From contig LVAJ01000012.1 in the NCBI GenBank assembly GCA_001603005.1, positions 186,001 through 250,000 on the forward strand: a DNA stretch of 64,000 nucleotides, written 5' to 3'. Under the pieces are notes generated by a model, which was not told the origin of the DNA, did not search any database, and worked only from the letters and a program-made list of their open reading frames with translations. Position 1 is the first letter of the stretch, and each line of letters begins with the position of its first letter. The stretch comes from Clostridiales bacterium Firm_04 (GTDB lineage Bacteria; Bacillota; Clostridia; Oscillospirales; Ruminococcaceae). Both the position numbers and the translations under genes were made by a program. Positions 45,901 through 52,582 of this stretch are shown here, piece by piece.

Positions 45901-46384
45901 CGAGATCACCGCATTCCTGATCAAAACGCTCCGCGAGATCTTCGGGCGAGAAGATATCGGCGCAGATGCAAATTATTTTGCACTCGGCGGTGATTCGATC
46001 ACAGCGGTCCGGATCTGTGCGGCAGTGCAGAAGCAGTACGGCGTGGAACTGCGGCTGTTCGATCTGCTGGGGCGACCGTATCTGTCAGAATGGAAAAATA
46101 TGATTGCGGAAAAGCTCGCAGATGCAAAGAAAACAAAGAAAACTGCGATCACAGTGCAGGAAATCTGCGAGATCATCTCCGATGTAACCGGTCAGCCGTT
46201 TGCAGCAGAGCATGCGGACACCTGCCTGTTCCGTCTGTCAACTGATCTCAACATGATCCGGAAAATCGCAGAGCAGATCGCTGCACGCGCGGCTGTGCCG
46301 TGGACACAGTATGATATTGCTGCAATGCCCTATCCGGACGACTGGTGCGCCGCACTCGAAAGGAGAATAGCTGACCATGCGTGA
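42965..46384 (+). CDS. NRPS with Cy-like-A-T layout and degenerate second carrier
   Basis: A 1139-residue subunit. The first 440 residues look like a Cy domain (LQSDLQRSYAAGM, VGVCSDFFVYE, NVSFTSTLSG), with the core motif as SELLCDGFS, so the first Asp of DxxxxDxxS is Ser. The A domain has NTSGTTGTPKSS near 618; pocket residues read D-M-F (HDMAIFD), N, I-S, V, V-W, which is the Cys pattern with conservative changes. The carrier has FALGGDSITAV near 1010. A further 85 residues align loosely with a carrier but have FRLSTDLNM where GGDS belongs, so it cannot be loaded normally. It overlaps the next gene by 8 bp. Confidence 0.88.
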   Translation: MLNKTETLRIRVEDPEHGGERVLQSDLQRSYAAGMGEGIALGGHQSHVLCTYQIPLTDPETIKHALTELLRRHDIFRTYWDTELQPAFAAKLEMIVPVYSCDDAELTQNVQTIREEMFREEIDVSRAPLVRCAVIRSSERQILLMHESELLCDGFSHEIIRKDLDALLTGNEPEPLQCGYQDYLKTIADMREWGFLDDDRAYWQETVSDSWQAPAFVYRKQPELILTSETEQITRKLDDKTIAQLNKIAEDHDVTLSALLLTVYAKVLERYSKTKDFVMIVPRTARAVPCENINDIVGVCSDFFVYENRKWEQGSLLDEIRLCRDQVNRAISHSFLSGMEILQLHRQKTGKTLPANVSFTSTLSGAADTAAHVAIEAVRMHTSQLVLETCIVPVSGGADICTAFVKDALERYIAEGILDMFAGTVRAIADGTHPLVSTARFALTDRDRAAIDRVNTAETNPPDYTQFRKRFLETIRQRGDRNAIAFAGGTITYRQLLRDIGGIHAFFSENGLHEGDVIGIQLPKQPLQAELAAASVLSGVVYMPLEYELPPDSAAACLKQSGSAAVITDRAYGTAAAEAAGIRTFFADDLLAYIAENGTEEVTAVNDETDKPVIIINTSGTTGTPKSSILLAYSIYDCICQTESRLGVSGADTSIAVTNFAHDMAIFDHLFMLVYGGCTVIPDSQLAKEPSHWISLMKQYHVTVWNSVPAFHEMCTTALQTADLTDFQSLRIIISGGDFLTPRLVHTLWKLHPGVTIFNVGGPSETTVWNISHRIEPQDAASGEIPYGIPFAGTGYLLLDDNMTECPLGSEGNMYICGRSLSAGYAGAEALNRKKFTEYFGKRIYNTGDRGIRRADGELLLTGRSDSQIKLNGKTISLTGIGSALRQFDAIQDAAVDFDADTKRIIAYVVTADADRKQIEAFLRKHIPPYQFPQVYIHVDKIPLTRNAKPDQRALRAVYQESCNAQAAQRPADRTEQIDEITAFLIKTLREIFGREDIGADANYFALGGDSITAVRICAAVQKQYGVELRLFDLLGRPYLSEWKNMIAEKLADAKKTKKTAITVQEICEIISDVTGQPFAAEHADTCLFRLSTDLNMIRKIAEQIAARAAVPWTQYDIAAMPYPDDWCAALERRIADHA

Positions 46385-48548
46385 ATACTGGGAACAGCTA
46401 CTGCGCGGAACAGAATACAACGGTTATACGCCGTTTTCAATGCCGGATCAGACGCAGGATCCGCGTGTGGAATACCGGTTTTCCGAAACGGAATCCGCGC
46501 AGATCCAATCGGTCTGCCGGAATCTGCATGTACCGGAATCGCTGCTGTTCCTCTGCGCATTCGGTCTCGCACTCGGCTATCTGACCGACAGCGATGCACC
46601 GGCAATGTATTTTTCTGCACCGGAATCCTTTGAAACGGGATTTCCGGTGCGGTTTCCGGTCGGCGCAGCAACATTTTCTGAATATCTGACTGCTGTCGGA
46701 AAACAGCTGCAATACTCTGCTGCTAACGATTTCTATCCGTATGCGTCAGAAGCGCCAGATCTTCTGAATGAAACCGTGCTCGATATGCAGTTTGTTTATA
46801 CCGAATCGGATGTGCAGGCATGTCTGCCGGAATTTTTCACGCCGCACACAGTTTTCTGCGGCGGGGATGGCAGAGATTACCGGCTGATCGCAGATATGCA
46901 GGGCACAAATGCTCAAAGAAAGCATCTGCTGCATGTTATCGCTAATTATGTGCGCGCGATCTGCAAAGATCCGGATGCGGAACTGCAATCGGCAGAACCG
47001 GAAGATGCCGATGAAATAACACGAATCTTGCAGCAATATAATCACGCGCTGCCGGAATTGTATCCGGATTATCTCGGCGATGTGATCTTTTCGCATAGGG
47101 ATGCGGAACATGCTGCACGGACTGCAATCATCTATCAGAATGATTCCATAACCTACGGTGCGCTGTATCAGGCAGTCGAACAGATCGCGTCAGCCCTGCG
47201 GGATCAGCAATACCGCAGAATTGCACTGCTGACGGATAAATGCGTCTATATGCCGGTTTTGCTACTCGCCATGATCCGTGCCGGCATCAGCTATGTTCCG
47301 GTTGATCCGAAGCTGCCGGAAACAAGGATCCGCGCAATGCTGGAGCTGACCAGACCGGATGCATGGATCGTACAGAAAAAATATGCTGATATTGCGGAAA
47401 ATGAATCGTTCACTGCGGCACTTGATATGAATGCGATCCCTGATGATTATGCGGTTTATACACCGGCAGAATCAGCAGAATATGAAGATGATCCGGCAGA
47501 TGAACTCTGCGTGCTGTTCACATCCGGAACGACCGGCGTACCGAAAAGCGTCCGGCTGCTGCGGCAAAATGTCAATGCCTATGTGTATAGCTTTTTGCAG
47601 GAGTTCGGGCTGACAAAGGACAGCGTGGTATTGCAGCAGGCAACCTACGGTTTCGACACTTTTATCGAGGAAACTTTCCCGACTTTGGCGGTCGGCGGAA
47701 CACTGTTGCTTGCAGACAAAAATATGGTGCTGGATTTTCCGGCGCTATGCAGCGAACTCACACGCAGAAAGGTCAGTCTCGTCAGCTGCTCGCCGCTCAT
47801 GCTGAATGAGCTGAACCGCTATTTGCAGGACAGCAGCCTGACCTGCGCGATCAGCGGCGGCGATGTGCTGAAACCGCAATATTATGATAATTTGAAAAAC
47901 AGCATGCAGATCTACAACACCTACGGACCGACCGAAACGACCGTTTGCGCTGCGTATCACAACACAGCAGCAAAAGTCCCGCAATCGGGCGCAGGTTCCT
48001 GCATCGGCAAGCCCATTGCATGCGCAAAAATCTATATTATGCGGGGACAGCGGCTCTGCGGAACTTATGTACCGGGCGAGATCTGGATCGGCGGGGACGG
48101 CGTAACAGCAGGGTACATCGGGGCAGGGGAGCAGAAGGCATCGCGCTTTCTGCCGGATCCGTTCTCAGACGGACGCATTTACCGAACCGGCGATATCGGC
48201 ATGTGGCTGGAAGACGGTTCGATCCAGTTTCTTGGCAGACATGACCGGCAGATCAAGCTGCGGTCATTCCGGATCGAGCTGCCGGAGATCGAACAGGCAG
48301 CAAACAGTGCATTTTCGCTGAAAGAAGCAGAAGCGGTCTATTTCCGTGATCTGGACAAAATTGCGCTGTTTTATGTGCCGGATGATGCACAAAGCATTCC
48401 CGCTGACGCAATCCGTTCCCATTTGAAAAGCGTGCTGCCTGCATACATGATTCCCGCCGAAATCATGCCGCTGCAGCGACTTCCGCGCACAATCAACGAT
48501 AAGCTGGATTTGAAAGCTTTGAGAAAGGAAATCAAGCATGAAACATGA
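46377..48548 (+). CDS. NRPS fragment: truncated C domain and A domain without carrier
   Basis: A 723-residue protein. The first 220 residues resemble the second half of a condensation or Cy domain (SLLFLCAFGLALGYL) with no HHxxxDG or DxxxxDxxS. A full A domain follows with FTSGTTGVPKSV near 381, YGFDTFIEETF, YNTYGPTETTVCA, YRTGDIGMW and a C-terminal catalytic Lys in INDKLDLKAL. The pocket does not match a code I can assign. There is no carrier domain, so it must load a separate one, for example the degenerate-tailed NRPS before it or a free carrier. It is the last biosynthetic gene and overlaps the ECF gene by 11 bp. Confidence 0.87.
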   Translation: MREYWEQLLRGTEYNGYTPFSMPDQTQDPRVEYRFSETESAQIQSVCRNLHVPESLLFLCAFGLALGYLTDSDAPAMYFSAPESFETGFPVRFPVGAATFSEYLTAVGKQLQYSAANDFYPYASEAPDLLNETVLDMQFVYTESDVQACLPEFFTPHTVFCGGDGRDYRLIADMQGTNAQRKHLLHVIANYVRAICKDPDAELQSAEPEDADEITRILQQYNHALPELYPDYLGDVIFSHRDAEHAARTAIIYQNDSITYGALYQAVEQIASALRDQQYRRIALLTDKCVYMPVLLLAMIRAGISYVPVDPKLPETRIRAMLELTRPDAWIVQKKYADIAENESFTAALDMNAIPDDYAVYTPAESAEYEDDPADELCVLFTSGTTGVPKSVRLLRQNVNAYVYSFLQEFGLTKDSVVLQQATYGFDTFIEETFPTLAVGGTLLLADKNMVLDFPALCSELTRRKVSLVSCSPLMLNELNRYLQDSSLTCAISGGDVLKPQYYDNLKNSMQIYNTYGPTETTVCAAYHNTAAKVPQSGAGSCIGKPIACAKIYIMRGQRLCGTYVPGEIWIGGDGVTAGYIGAGEQKASRFLPDPFSDGRIYRTGDIGMWLEDGSIQFLGRHDRQIKLRSFRIELPEIEQAANSAFSLKEAEAVYFRDLDKIALFYVPDDAQSIPADAIRSHLKSVLPAYMIPAEIMPLQRLPRTINDKLDLKALRKEIKHET

Positions 48549-49140
48549 ATCTGCAAAAATGACGACCAGAGATTATATCACCGGTGCAATTTTCAGTGTG
48601 CTGAGCATCGTCTGCATGATGATCTCGGCAATCGCAAATATGTCAGGCAAAACGGCACTGTTTTATCCCGCATTGACTGCATTTTTCATCGGCATCCTGT
48701 TCCTCATACTGCTGGTCAAGGTACCGAAGCGCGGCATCGTGATCGTATTCAGCATAGTTCCCGCTGTCTATTTCCTGACAAGCGGCTTACTCGAAGGCAT
48801 GATCGGCATTACGGGCATTTTAATCTTTGCATTCCTGACAGAATGGATCCTCTCGAAAGACCGCAGCAGTCTCAAGCGCATCACGCTCGGCGGACTGGTC
48901 TACACGATGAACTATTCCACGATCGGCTTTGCGGAGAATTTTCTGGCAACGGATAACTACTGCGACAACGCACTTGCACACGGCATCAATCCTTCCGTTG
49001 TGGAAGGTATGCGCAGAATGTACGCGATCAAGCCGCTCTGGGCAGTCGCGATTGCCGCGACGCTGCTGACTGCATTTCTCGGCATGCAGGTCGGCAAGAT
49101 CATCATGAAAAAGCATCTGAAAAAAGTGGGGCTTGCATAA
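48538..49140 (+). CDS. ECF transporter substrate-binding (S) component, MptD family
   Basis: A 200-residue integral membrane protein with about six spans (for example AIFSVLSIVCMMISAIA and FIGILFLILLV) and the NYSTIGFAENFL region typical of the MptD/Trep_Strep S-component family. S components bind the ligand and dock on a shared T-ATPase module. Substrates of this family are not established. It overlaps the last NRPS gene by 11 bp and has an AAAGGA site in the coding end, so it is made from the biosynthetic transcript. Confidence 0.88.
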   Translation: MKHESAKMTTRDYITGAIFSVLSIVCMMISAIANMSGKTALFYPALTAFFIGILFLILLVKVPKRGIVIVFSIVPAVYFLTSGLLEGMIGITGILIFAFLTEWILSKDRSSLKRITLGGLVYTMNYSTIGFAENFLATDNYCDNALAHGINPSVVEGMRRMYAIKPLWAVAIAATLLTAFLGMQVGKIIMKKHLKKVGLA

Positions 49141-49836
49141 ATGGTACTGGACATCCGCACAAAGCTGCTGGTGATGCTGCTGACCGCAACCTGCGTCAGC
49201 CTGAACAACAATGTTGCCGTCGAGATCGGCATGATGCTGATTCTGTCGCTGCTGCTCATCCTCTGCACGAAAAATCTGCATGATCTGTGGCTGCTGCTGT
49301 TGTATTTCGGATTTGTGGCAATTGAGTTTCTGGTTTTTCCGGTCGTACCGGACACCGTTTCGATGCTGCTTTCCATGCCGGTCGTCAACATTCGCGGTTT
49401 TTTTCCGGTACTGCTCTGCGTGTTCCTGATCTACAAAACAACAGAGGTCAGCCAGATGATGGCAACATTCACCAAAATGCATATACCCAAAAAGCTCATC
49501 ATCACGCTGGCGGTCGCCGTCCGGTATATCCCGTCCCTGATCGAGGAATGGCACCATATCCGCGATGCAATGGCAGTCCGGAACGTGACGGGCGGCATCC
49601 GGAATCCGGTCAGGCGCATTCTGCTGCGCGTTGAATGCTATCTTGTTCCGCTGTTCATCTCAATGATCCGGACAGCGGACGGTCTTTCTGCGGCAGCGAT
49701 CGCGCGAGGTATTGACGAACCCGTCACACCGACCTGCCGTCGGTATACCCGCCTGCGCGCGATTGATTATCTTATGATGACCGCAGCGATCGCGCTGACG
49801 GCAGGATGTTTTTATTTCACCTATTTTCGCGGATGA
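49141..49836 (+). CDS. ecfT: ECF transporter transmembrane (T) component
   Basis: A 231-residue EcfT/CbiQ-family protein with four to five spans. The coupling-helix motifs are visible as DAMAVRNV and SAAAIARGID (the Ala-Arg-Gly signature), which contact the ATPases. It starts directly after the S-component stop. Together with the neighbours it completes a dedicated ECF importer. Confidence 0.92.
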   Translation: MVLDIRTKLLVMLLTATCVSLNNNVAVEIGMMLILSLLLILCTKNLHDLWLLLLYFGFVAIEFLVFPVVPDTVSMLLSMPVVNIRGFFPVLLCVFLIYKTTEVSQMMATFTKMHIPKKLIITLAVAVRYIPSLIEEWHHIRDAMAVRNVTGGIRNPVRRILLRVECYLVPLFISMIRTADGLSAAAIARGIDEPVTPTCRRYTRLRAIDYLMMTAAIALTAGCFYFTYFRG

Positions 49837-49848
49837 ACGGAGCGCAAT

Positions 49849-51237
49849 ATGATTACATTTGAACATGTCACCTTTTCCTATGACAATGCGGAATCCGGTG
49901 TAACGGATATAGATTTTACGGTGCAGGACGGCGAATGCGTTCTGCTCTGCGGTTCATCCGGCTGCGGGAAAACAACGCTGACCAAAATGATGAACGGGCT
50001 GATCCCGTCGTTTTACACCGGAAAACTGGAAGGCAAGGTTTCGATCAATAGGAAAAATCTCGCAGATATGGAGATTTATGAGATATCGCGCATGGTATCG
50101 AGTGTCTTTCAGAATCCGAAAACGCAGTTCTTCAACACAGATGCAGAGAGCGAGATCACATTTCCGCTGGAAAACAGAGGAATGGATGTAAAGGAAATCA
50201 ACCGCCGGTTACAGGCGGTCACGGCGGAATTTGGCATCGAAAAACTGCTGTCCAAAAGCCTGTTCGAGATGTCCGGCGGCGAACAGCAGATCATTGCATT
50301 TGCAAGCGCCTACATCTCGGATACCGATATCATCGTGCTGGACGAACCGTCCGCGAATCTGGATGCGGGCGCGATGCAGACAGTCCGGCGCATGCTGCGC
50401 AAGATGAAACAGGCAGGCAAAAGCATCATCGTTGCGGAACACCGGCTTGCGTATCTCAACGGCATCGTCGATACTGTGCATTACCTCGAAAACGGCAGGC
50501 TGACGCATACTTGGAAAGCGTCCGATTTCTATTCAATGCAGGATTCGCAACGCAGAGAATTGTCCCTGCGCGATCTGCATGAAACAGCAGAGATCCCGCA
50601 GCTTCCGGATGTATACACGCTCGGTTCTGCCAATTCGGCGACTGACATAAAGAACGCGCTGACAGCCGATCAGCTCCTGCTGAAACGCGGCAAAAAAACA
50701 TGGGATTACCCGGTAAACTTTCAGTTTCCGATGGGAAAAATCATCTGTGTCGTCGGCGAGAACGGAATGGGAAAAAGCACGTTTCTGCGCACTTTGGCAG
50801 GACTCGAAAAAGAGCAGTCCGGTGCAGTCCTGCTGGACGGCAGGGCGCTCCGTAAAAAGCAGCGCCGCAGGACATTCGGTATGGTCATGCAGAACGTCGA
50901 TCATCAGCTTTTTTCTGATACTGTTACCGGAGAATGCCGGCTTGGAAACGGGGCAGTCAGCGACGAACAAATCACGGAAATCCTCGATCTGCTGCAGCTT
51001 TCAGACTATCGTGAACAGCATCCGCAAAGTCTTTCCGGCGGACAGCGCCAGCGCGTCACGATCGCCGCAGTCCTGCTCTCCGGCAAGCAGATTTTGCTGC
51101 TGGATGAACCGACAAGCGGACTGGATTACGGCAACATGATGACCGTCAGCCGCGCCCTGCGCGCGCATGCTGCAAACGGCGGGCTCTGTATCGTTGTAAC
51201 GCACGATACAGAACTGATCCGCGCATTATATGCATAA
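49849..51237 (+). CDS. ECF transporter ATPase, two nucleotide-binding domains in one chain
   Basis: A 462-residue protein with two complete ATPase domains. First: Walker A GSSGCGKTT near 38, signature MSGGEQQ, Walker B IIVLDEPSANLD. Second: Walker A GENGMGKST near 302, signature LSGGQRQR and LLLDEPTSGLD. It corresponds to EcfA and EcfA' fused, as usual in MptD-type operons. The start has GGAG at the right distance. A strong terminator 5 bp beyond its stop closes the whole locus. Confidence 0.94.
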   Translation: MITFEHVTFSYDNAESGVTDIDFTVQDGECVLLCGSSGCGKTTLTKMMNGLIPSFYTGKLEGKVSINRKNLADMEIYEISRMVSSVFQNPKTQFFNTDAESEITFPLENRGMDVKEINRRLQAVTAEFGIEKLLSKSLFEMSGGEQQIIAFASAYISDTDIIVLDEPSANLDAGAMQTVRRMLRKMKQAGKSIIVAEHRLAYLNGIVDTVHYLENGRLTHTWKASDFYSMQDSQRRELSLRDLHETAEIPQLPDVYTLGSANSATDIKNALTADQLLLKRGKKTWDYPVNFQFPMGKIICVVGENGMGKSTFLRTLAGLEKEQSGAVLLDGRALRKKQRRRTFGMVMQNVDHQLFSDTVTGECRLGNGAVSDEQITEILDLLQLSDYREQHPQSLSGGQRQRVTIAAVLLSGKQILLLDEPTSGLDYGNMMTVSRALRAHAANGGLCIVVTHDTELIRALYA

Positions 51238-51241
51238 AAAG

Positions 51242-51275
51242 AACGTCCCTTCGAGAAAAAGGGACGTTTGATTTT
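51242..51275 (+). terminator. Terminator ending the metallophore-like locus
   Basis: AACGTCCCTT (51242-51251) pairs perfectly with AAGGGACGTT (51259-51268), followed by TGATTTT. With A runs on the other side it may also serve the converging azlD. Confidence 0.88.
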
Positions 51276-51287
51276 ATGCGGGATTCC

Positions 51288-51602
51288 TTAAAAAAACAGC
51301 GGAAACAGCAGCATCGCGAGATACGCTGCACCGGATGCTGCCAGTGCCACAACGATCAGCGGACAGCCGAAAAATGCAAGGACAACCGCAACAACCGTAC
51401 CGGCAATGGACGACGGCAAATCGTTTGTTGCGTAGAAAATCGCAGGAATCGTCATCGCGCTCAGTACCGCATACGGAATATAATACAGAATATTCTTGAC
51501 GAATTTATTTGTGATTTTCTTGCGGAAGAATGTGAACGGGAGCATTCGGATGATGTATGTCGTGATCGCCATGATCGCAATGGAAACAAGAATCCGTGTC
51601 AT
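51288..51602 (-). CDS. azlD: AzlD-family branched-chain amino acid exporter subunit
   Basis: A 104-residue hydrophobic protein with four spans and the AzlD signature TTYIIRMLPFTFFRKK near the start, and YYIPYAVLSAMTIPAIF. AzlC and AzlD together export branched-chain amino acids or analogues. Its ATG overlaps the azlC stop by 4 bp. Confidence 0.92.
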   Translation of the reverse strand: MTRILVSIAIMAITTYIIRMLPFTFFRKKITNKFVKNILYYIPYAVLSAMTIPAIFYATNDLPSSIAGTVVAVVLAFFGCPLIVVALAASGAAYLAMLLFPLFF

Positions 51603-52312
51603 TTCTGCACCTCCTCAGTCTGCTGTGCATCCTGATCGACCGGGAAGCATGCAGCACCGATCACCGCTGCAATCAGCGACGCAATGATCAGGGCGAATCC
51701 GCCGCTCATCCACTTCATCGTAATCTTTAACAAAATCGAAATTGCTGCTGCAATCACAACGACTGCGAGAATGCCTTTTGATTTTCGTGCGGGCGGAACA
51801 ATGATCGCGAGAAACATCCCGTACAGCGCAATACCAAGTGCATTGGTTAATTTTTCAGGCAAAAGTGTTCCAGCAGCCGCGCCGAGCCATGTGCCGGCTG
51901 TCCAGCCGAGAAACGAAATCAGCGTGATGCCGTACATGAATGCCGGTTTCAGCGGTTCGGGTTCGATCGAAGCAACCGCGAAGATTTCATCCGTGATGCC
52001 AAAGGACGCAAGCAATCGCTGCGGAAGCCGGAACGAACTGTCTGCCTTCTGTGACAGCGCAAGACTCATCAGCGCATAGCGGATGTTGATGACAAGCTCA
52101 GCCAGAAACAGTTCAAAATACGCGCCGTTTGCAGCGATCAGTCCGACGCCGGCGACCTGACCGGCAGAGGTCAGATTCGTCACAGAAATCAAAACAGCTT
52201 GCCAGACCGACAAGCCGGATTGCACACATAAAATGCCGAAGCTGAATGAGACCGATAAATAGCCAAGCGCAATCGAGATGCCTTGCGCAAGACCTTTGCG
52301 AAATGGTTGCAT
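51599..52312 (-). CDS. azlC: AzlC-family branched-chain amino acid exporter subunit
   Basis: A 237-residue membrane protein of the AzlC family: MQPFRKGLAQGISIALGYL at the start, TNLTSAGQVAGVGLI and FGITDEIFAVAS, followed by several hydrophobic spans. The ATG at 52312 has an AGAAAGGA site and a consensus promoter at 52344-52372; longer in-frame starts lie upstream of that promoter and are rejected. It forms a two-gene operon with azlD, converging on the preceding locus. Confidence 0.93.
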   Translation of the reverse strand: MQPFRKGLAQGISIALGYLSVSFSFGILCVQSGLSVWQAVLISVTNLTSAGQVAGVGLIAANGAYFELFLAELVINIRYALMSLALSQKADSSFRLPQRLLASFGITDEIFAVASIEPEPLKPAFMYGITLISFLGWTAGTWLGAAAGTLLPEKLTNALGIALYGMFLAIIVPPARKSKGILAVVVIAAAISILLKITMKWMSGGFALIIASLIAAVIGAACFPVDQDAQQTEEVQK

Positions 52313-52343
52313 GAGAATTTCCTTTCTGTCTTTCAATACTATT

Positions 52344-52372
52344 ATTATAGCAGAAACCGGATGCTTTGTCAA
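52344..52372 (-). promoter_or_regulatory. Promoter of azlCD
   Basis: Reading leftward: TTGACA (52372-52367), 17-bp spacer, TATAAT (52349-52344). Confidence 0.88.
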
Positions 52373-52534
52373 CTTGACATTCGGAGTGGTACAATGCGCG
52401 AAAAAAATCCTCATCGCATTTTTGCTTTCCAATTGCACCAAAGTTGTCTTAGATGCATTAAACGAAAAAGAAGCATGCGAAAATTTCGGTACTGCCCTTT
52501 TCAGCGCAGTTATCAAAAACTGTCTCACAGCATG

Positions 52535-52576
52535 GAAGAAGTATCCGCATGAGATTTTGCATGCGGATACTTCTTC
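52535..52576 (-). terminator. 16-bp perfect inverted repeat, probable terminator of the dockerin hydrolase gene
   Basis: GAAGAAGTATCCGCAT (52535-52550) is exactly complementary to ATGCGGATACTTCTTC (52561-52576), with a 10-nt loop. It lies 7 bp beyond the hydrolase stop. The T tract is poor on both strands, so termination is likely but not certain. The rest of 52373-52534 shows no gene. Confidence 0.6.
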
Positions 52577-52582
52577 ATATAC

